The translations under genes and the position numbers were made by a program. From contig CAMBMH010000020.1 in assembly GCA_945868575.1 (NCBI GenBank), positions 1 to 36,979 on the forward strand: a stretch of 36,979 nt of DNA, written 5' to 3'. Position 1 is the first letter of the stretch. Each line of letters opens with the position of its first letter. The notes beneath the pieces were generated by a model. It searched no databases. It saw only the letters and a list, made by a program, of their open reading frames with translations, and had not been told where the DNA came from. Source of the DNA: Singulisphaera sp. GP187. Its GTDB lineage: Bacteria > Planctomycetota > Planctomycetia > Gemmatales > Gemmataceae. Shown in pieces: positions 33,492 to 36,979 of the stretch.

Positions 33492-34379
33492 ATGCAGCGA
33501 TACCTTTTGGCCAATATGACAACGATTTTGGCAAGTTGCCTGTTTTCGGGGTCTTGGGCATTGGTTCAGGGGTCTGATCCCATTTCAGGCATTCGTGAAA
33601 CCCTGACTTTATCCGCCACATACGAATCCGGTCCGGATGCCGACTTTGCCAAAGGAGACAAGCGAATCTTTGCCGCATCCTCGGCGGAGAGAAAGGATTC
33701 CAACCCGGGCTTGCCCGCCGGGGAATTTGAAATTGCCAAAGGGGAAGGGCGTCAGGGTGGTAGCGCGCTTCGATTTGTCAAAAAGTCGAACAAAGTGGTT
33801 TTTTATCAGGCGGCAGGAAATGTCGATTATCAGAAATCCGATTGGAGTGGCACGGCTTCGTTTTGGCTAAACCTGGATCCACAAACCGATTTGGGAGACT
33901 GGTATTGCGATCCGATCCAGATCACTGAAAAAGGTTGGAATGATGCGGCGATTTGGGTCGATTTCACCAAGAATGAGAGGCCAAAACACTTTCGCTTGGG
34001 TGTACTGGCTGATTTGAAAGCGTGGAACCCCAAGGGAAACCTGGATTTTGACAAGCTTCCTCCCGGTGAGCAGCCTGCGGTTGTGGTGCCCCGGGCGCCT
34101 TTCTCCAAAGGGAAATGGACCCATGTGGCAATCGTTTTTGAGCACTACAACACAGCTACTCCCAATGGGATTTCCAAACTATATCTCGATGCAAAGCTTC
34201 AGGGGAGCGTATCCCCCCGCAACCAGCAATATACCTGGAATCCTGAAAAAGCGGCGATTCAGATCGGTATGGGGTATGTTGGGCTTTTTGATGATCTTGC
34301 GATTTTTAACAAAGCGTTAAGCGAGGCGGAGATCCAGGCGCTTCACAAGCATAAAGGACCATTGACGGATTCCCGTTAA
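33492..34379 (+). CDS. Secreted LamG (concanavalin A-like) domain protein
   Basis: 295 residues. The N-terminus MQRYLLANMTTILASCLFSG with SWALVQGSD reads as a signal peptide; AGGA is nine bases upstream of the ATG. From ~70 the protein is a LamG-type jelly roll: GGSALRFVKKSNKVVFYQ, WSGTASFWLNLDPQTDL, KGKWTHVAIVFEHYN and ISKLYLDAKLQGSV. It ends with IGMGYVGLFDDLAIFNKALS and EAEIQAL, the usual end of LamG domains in planctomycete proteins. Such domains bind glycans; no catalytic residues of a hydrolase are evident. The next gene, 54 bases downstream on the same strand, is an alginate-lyase-like protein, so a shared role in polysaccharide breakdown is plausible. Confidence 0.85.
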   Translation: MQRYLLANMTTILASCLFSGSWALVQGSDPISGIRETLTLSATYESGPDADFAKGDKRIFAASSAERKDSNPGLPAGEFEIAKGEGRQGGSALRFVKKSNKVVFYQAAGNVDYQKSDWSGTASFWLNLDPQTDLGDWYCDPIQITEKGWNDAAIWVDFTKNERPKHFRLGVLADLKAWNPKGNLDFDKLPPGEQPAVVVPRAPFSKGKWTHVAIVFEHYNTATPNGISKLYLDAKLQGSVSPRNQQYTWNPEKAAIQIGMGYVGLFDDLAIFNKALSEAEIQALHKHKGPLTDSR

Positions 34380-34433
34380 GTTAATTATTTCGGTAATCAC
34401 AAGCGCAAGTAATTTTGGTATAGGATTTTTAAA

Positions 34434-35570
34434 ATGATTAAATTGGTTTGTTCTATTTTTGATTGCCGTCAAAATTTCTTGAAATTTCTGGTTTTCGCCG
34501 GATTGTATTGCGTTGCGCTGGGCGGTTCCCATTGCTTTGCGGAAATGCGATTTTCGCATCCTGGAGCCACACATAACCAGGCGGATCTCCTCTTTGTCAA
34601 ATCCAGGATTAAAGCGGGTGAACAACCCTGGGCGGGATATTTCGAGCAACTTCGAAAGCTGGCTGTGGCAGGTGATAAAACCCGGATTCCAATGGATGAA
34701 AATGGACAAAAGGATGAGGGGAGGAAAGCCTATGCCAATGCGCTTGCCTGGTGGTATACCGAAGATACAGTATATGCGGAAAATGCGATAAATATCCTGA
34801 ATCATTGGGGCAAATCGTTCAACGGCTATGAGCCTTTGGTTGGTCAAAACCAGCTTCTTGGTGGCTGGATTGGATCTTTGCTGGGGCCCGCGGCAGAACT
34901 TATGCGCGGATACAAAGGCTGGAAATCCTCTGATCAGGCCATGGTGCAAGCCATGTTCAAAAAGCATTTTTATCCTGTTTTGAACACGATGAGCACATGG
35001 AATGGGAATGTCGATCTTACACAAATTGATGCAATGATGAATATTGCCGTTTTTTGTGAAGATGAAAAAGAGTTCAGGCTTGGTATGAGCAGGTTCAATT
35101 CAAGGACCAAGTCCTATTTTTACCTGGAATCCGATGCCAAGCTCCAGGACATGGAATTTTGGTTTAGGCCAAAGAAATGGGTCAATGGATTGACCCAGGA
35201 AACCTGTCGCGACAATGGTCACCATGCCCAATTCGCCATCGCATCGGCAATTCACACAATGGAAGTGGCATGGAACCAGGGTGTGGACCTTTATGGAGAA
35301 CATTCCGAGCGTTACACCGCAGCATTGGAGTTGCTCGCCTTGCAGCTCCATTCGGGTGAAATGCAGGGAACCTGCTCCAATAACAAGTCGAACGGAAATT
35401 TGTTCTCAACCTGGGAAGTCGGATACAATCACTACCACAATCGCAAGGGGCGGAAACTTCCCAATACAAAACTTTTGCTTGAAACCAGGGTCCGTTCCGA
35501 TGGAAAATCGGAATGGAATATTTTCTATGAGTCATTAACGCACAATATTTTGTATGATTTTAGGAGATAA
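34434..35570 (+). CDS. Secreted alginate-lyase-like protein (PF05426 type)
   Basis: 378 residues; AGGA lies upstream of the ATG and the N-terminus (FLKFLVFAGLYCVALGGSHC) is a signal peptide, possibly with a late cleavage at CFA-E. The mature start FSHPGATHNQADLLFVKSRI, then GEQPWAGYFEQL, ANALAWWYTEDTVYAENAIN and ILNHWGKS is the (alpha/alpha) toroid pattern of the alginate lyase family. Further helices carry QNQLLGGWIGSLLGPAAELM, and NGLTQETCRDNGHHAQFAIA holds the conserved Asn/His-rich segment likely at the active site. Members cleave uronate polymers by beta-elimination; many planctomycete copies have no proven substrate. Expected to be periplasmic or extracellular and to act with the LamG neighbour. 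The final ~60 residues are complete with WEVGYNHYHNR. Confidence 0.83.
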   Translation: MIKLVCSIFDCRQNFLKFLVFAGLYCVALGGSHCFAEMRFSHPGATHNQADLLFVKSRIKAGEQPWAGYFEQLRKLAVAGDKTRIPMDENGQKDEGRKAYANALAWWYTEDTVYAENAINILNHWGKSFNGYEPLVGQNQLLGGWIGSLLGPAAELMRGYKGWKSSDQAMVQAMFKKHFYPVLNTMSTWNGNVDLTQIDAMMNIAVFCEDEKEFRLGMSRFNSRTKSYFYLESDAKLQDMEFWFRPKKWVNGLTQETCRDNGHHAQFAIASAIHTMEVAWNQGVDLYGEHSERYTAALELLALQLHSGEMQGTCSNNKSNGNLFSTWEVGYNHYHNRKGRKLPNTKLLLETRVRSDGKSEWNIFYESLTHNILYDFRR

Positions 35571-35781
35571 TTACTTTAGAACCTTCAATTGTGTCATTGC
35601 AGAGATGTGTTTTTGTTAATTTTGAGTAAAAACTTGACAGTTTTCCTTGAGATCCGGTAGGATTTCCCAAGACAGGGTGCAGTTTTTGGCCAAGTTGACC
35701 GATTGTTCAAGATTGCAGGATTTGAAGAGAAAAATTTCGTTTCCCAGGAGAAACCGCCCCAATCAAGTTGTTCCCACCTTT

Positions 35782-35785
35782 GGAG
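35782..35785 (+). promoter_or_regulatory. Ribosome binding site deciding the 35792 start
   Basis: GGAG six bases before the ATG at 35792. It favours MLRVTGAF as the N-terminus over the TTG at 35768. Confidence 0.6.
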
Positions 35786-35791
35786 ATTCAA

Positions 35792-36979
35792 ATGCTTCGG
35801 GTAACCGGCGCGTTTTGGGCCTTTTTTGACCGCCAGAGATCAAAGCCATTTGGTGGTTCCCGTCGCTTCCACGCCCAGATTGAGATTTTGGAAAAAAGGG
35901 ACACCCCTGCCTCCCTTTATCCTCAATTTGCTTTTGGTTCCCCGACGAATGGGGCCAAGCCACTCTCTTCAGCTGGTCCAACGGGTTTGACCCCCGCCCA
36001 GATTCGCCATGCGTATGGATTTGATCAGATAAGTTTTAACAATGGAGCTATTGCCGGAGATGGGTCCGGGATGACAATTGCTATTGTCGATGCCTATGAC
36101 AATCCCAAAATTGCAAGCGATCTCCATCAATTCAACCTGGCTTTTGGATTGCCTGACTCGGGTTTCACCAAAGTGAACCAGACCGGTGGCACCAACTATC
36201 CTGCGGTGGATGCGGGATGGGCCGGGGAAATCGCGATGGATGTGGAGTGGGCCCATGCCATGGCGCCCAAGGCAAATATCCTCCTGGTGGAGGCCACAGA
36301 CAGTTCTTACGAAAACATGTTTGCGGCGGTGGCCTTTGCCGCCAAGCAACCTGGTGTGGTTGCCGTTTCGATGAGTTTTGGCGGTTCGGAATATACGGGC
36401 CAAAAAGCGTTTGATTCCGTGTTCAAGACCCCAGCCGGGCACAACGGAGTCACTTTCATTGCGTCTTCAGGGGACAATGGCGCTCCTCTATGTTATCCTT
36501 CCTCCTCGCCCAATGTCCTTTCGGTGGGGGGACCCGGATTACCCTGAACGGGGCCAACAAGATCACCACGGAAACCGGTTGGTCGGGGAGTTGTGGCGGA
36601 ATCAGTTCGGTTGAGCCTCTCCCCGCCTATCAGAAAGGCGTTGTTCCCGCGAGTGTGACCCGCCGCGCCAATCCCGATGTTTCGTACAATGCGGATCCGA
36701 TTTCGGGAGTCGCGGTATACGACACGGTGAACAATCCTGCCAGCGCGCCTTGGTATTCGCTTGGCGGAACCAGTGCGGGAGCGCCCCAGTTGGCCGCCAT
36801 GATCGCGATCGCCGATCAGGGGCGCAAGTTGGCCGGATTGGGCACGCTTGACGGGGCGACGCAGACCCTGCCCGCGATCTACGCGATGGCCTCTTCGAAT
36901 TTCAGGGATATCACCACGGGCATAAGCAACGGAAGCCCAAGCTATTCCGCCGGGGTGGGCTACGATTTTGTCACCGGAC
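35792..36979 (+). pseudogene. Sedolisin (peptidase S53) with LE-x-R motif; frameshifted near 36526, 3' end outside window
   Basis: The N-terminus has the planctomycete motif IEILEKRDTPASL. The S53 catalytic domain begins at ~65 (GLTPAQIRHAYGF): Glu146 and Asp150 in GWAGEIAMDVEWAHAMAP, and Asp228 in IASSGDNGAP. The first frame stops at 36545-36547 right after LSVGGPG. From the run of six G (36526-36531) onward another frame continues the family perfectly: TRITLNGANKITTETGWSG, then VTRRANPDVSYNADP, then the nucleophile Ser in YSLGGTSAGAPQLAAM, and on to the last base of the window. Adding one G restores one frame. So either the gene carries a one-base deletion or the G run was misread. Sedolisins are acid serine-carboxyl endopeptidases; the usual N-terminal activation domain is missing here. 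Confidence 0.82.

Overview
The window looks like chromosomal DNA of a planctomycete, most plausibly from the Gemmataceae side of the phylum (genus not determinable from the sequence). Three very different secreted proteins carry the short N-terminal planctomycete motif LE-x-R-x-x-P (LEDRITP, LEDRQVP, LEKRDTP). There is also a DUF1080 protein and a PSCyt-type cytochrome with DUF1587/PA14/DUF1592/DUF1588/DUF1585 modules. I see no rRNA, tRNA, CRISPR array, transposase or phage gene.

Region 1 (1-8393, + strand) is one tightly overlapping chemosensory operon: MCP (cut by the window start), CheW, CheR-TPR, CheW, CheA-REC, CheB, response regulator. The order and several family-specific sequence signatures match the Pseudomonas surface-sensing Wsp operon (wspA-B-C-D-E-F-R). 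The last gene keeps a WspR-like receiver, but the diguanylate cyclase (GGDEF) is replaced by a PP2C/SpoIIE (RsbU-like) phosphatase. The inferred output is therefore partner switching (anti-sigma antagonist dephosphorylation) instead of c-di-GMP. This is the most interesting system in the window.

Region 2 (8555-9303, + strand) is a single secreted DUF1080 gene followed by two hairpins that look like tandem terminators.

Region 3 (9371-23396, - strand) holds two giant LEDR-type surface proteins and a small secreted protein of unknown function. One giant is a propeller/FG-GAP protein. The other is a 3101-residue subtilisin with propeller, P-domain, about eight Ig-like modules and FG-GAP repeats. 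The subtilisin gene has an out-of-frame FG-GAP tail just after its stop codon, and it contains small tandem duplications.

Region 4 (23708-27039, + strand) pairs a PA14/cytochrome protein with a TolB-like propeller protein. It is followed by an AT-rich gap and an SdpI-like membrane protein on the other strand.

Region 5 (27953-31167) is a divergent module. A MarR regulator and an esterase (- strand, ATGA overlap) face a metal-cupin related to (R)-mandelonitrile lyases and a YahK/CAD-type zinc alcohol dehydrogenase (+ strand). A perfect 12-bp palindrome just upstream of marR is a candidate operator.

Region 6 (31331-36979) contains a small zinc-ribbon membrane protein, a caspase-fold protein whose catalytic Cys position is Ser, a LamG protein, an alginate-lyase-like protein, and a sedolisin (S53) with a one-base frameshift in a G run that continues past the window end.

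All assignments come from reading motifs by eye. No database search was run, and comparisons with Pseudomonas Wsp proteins are from memory.
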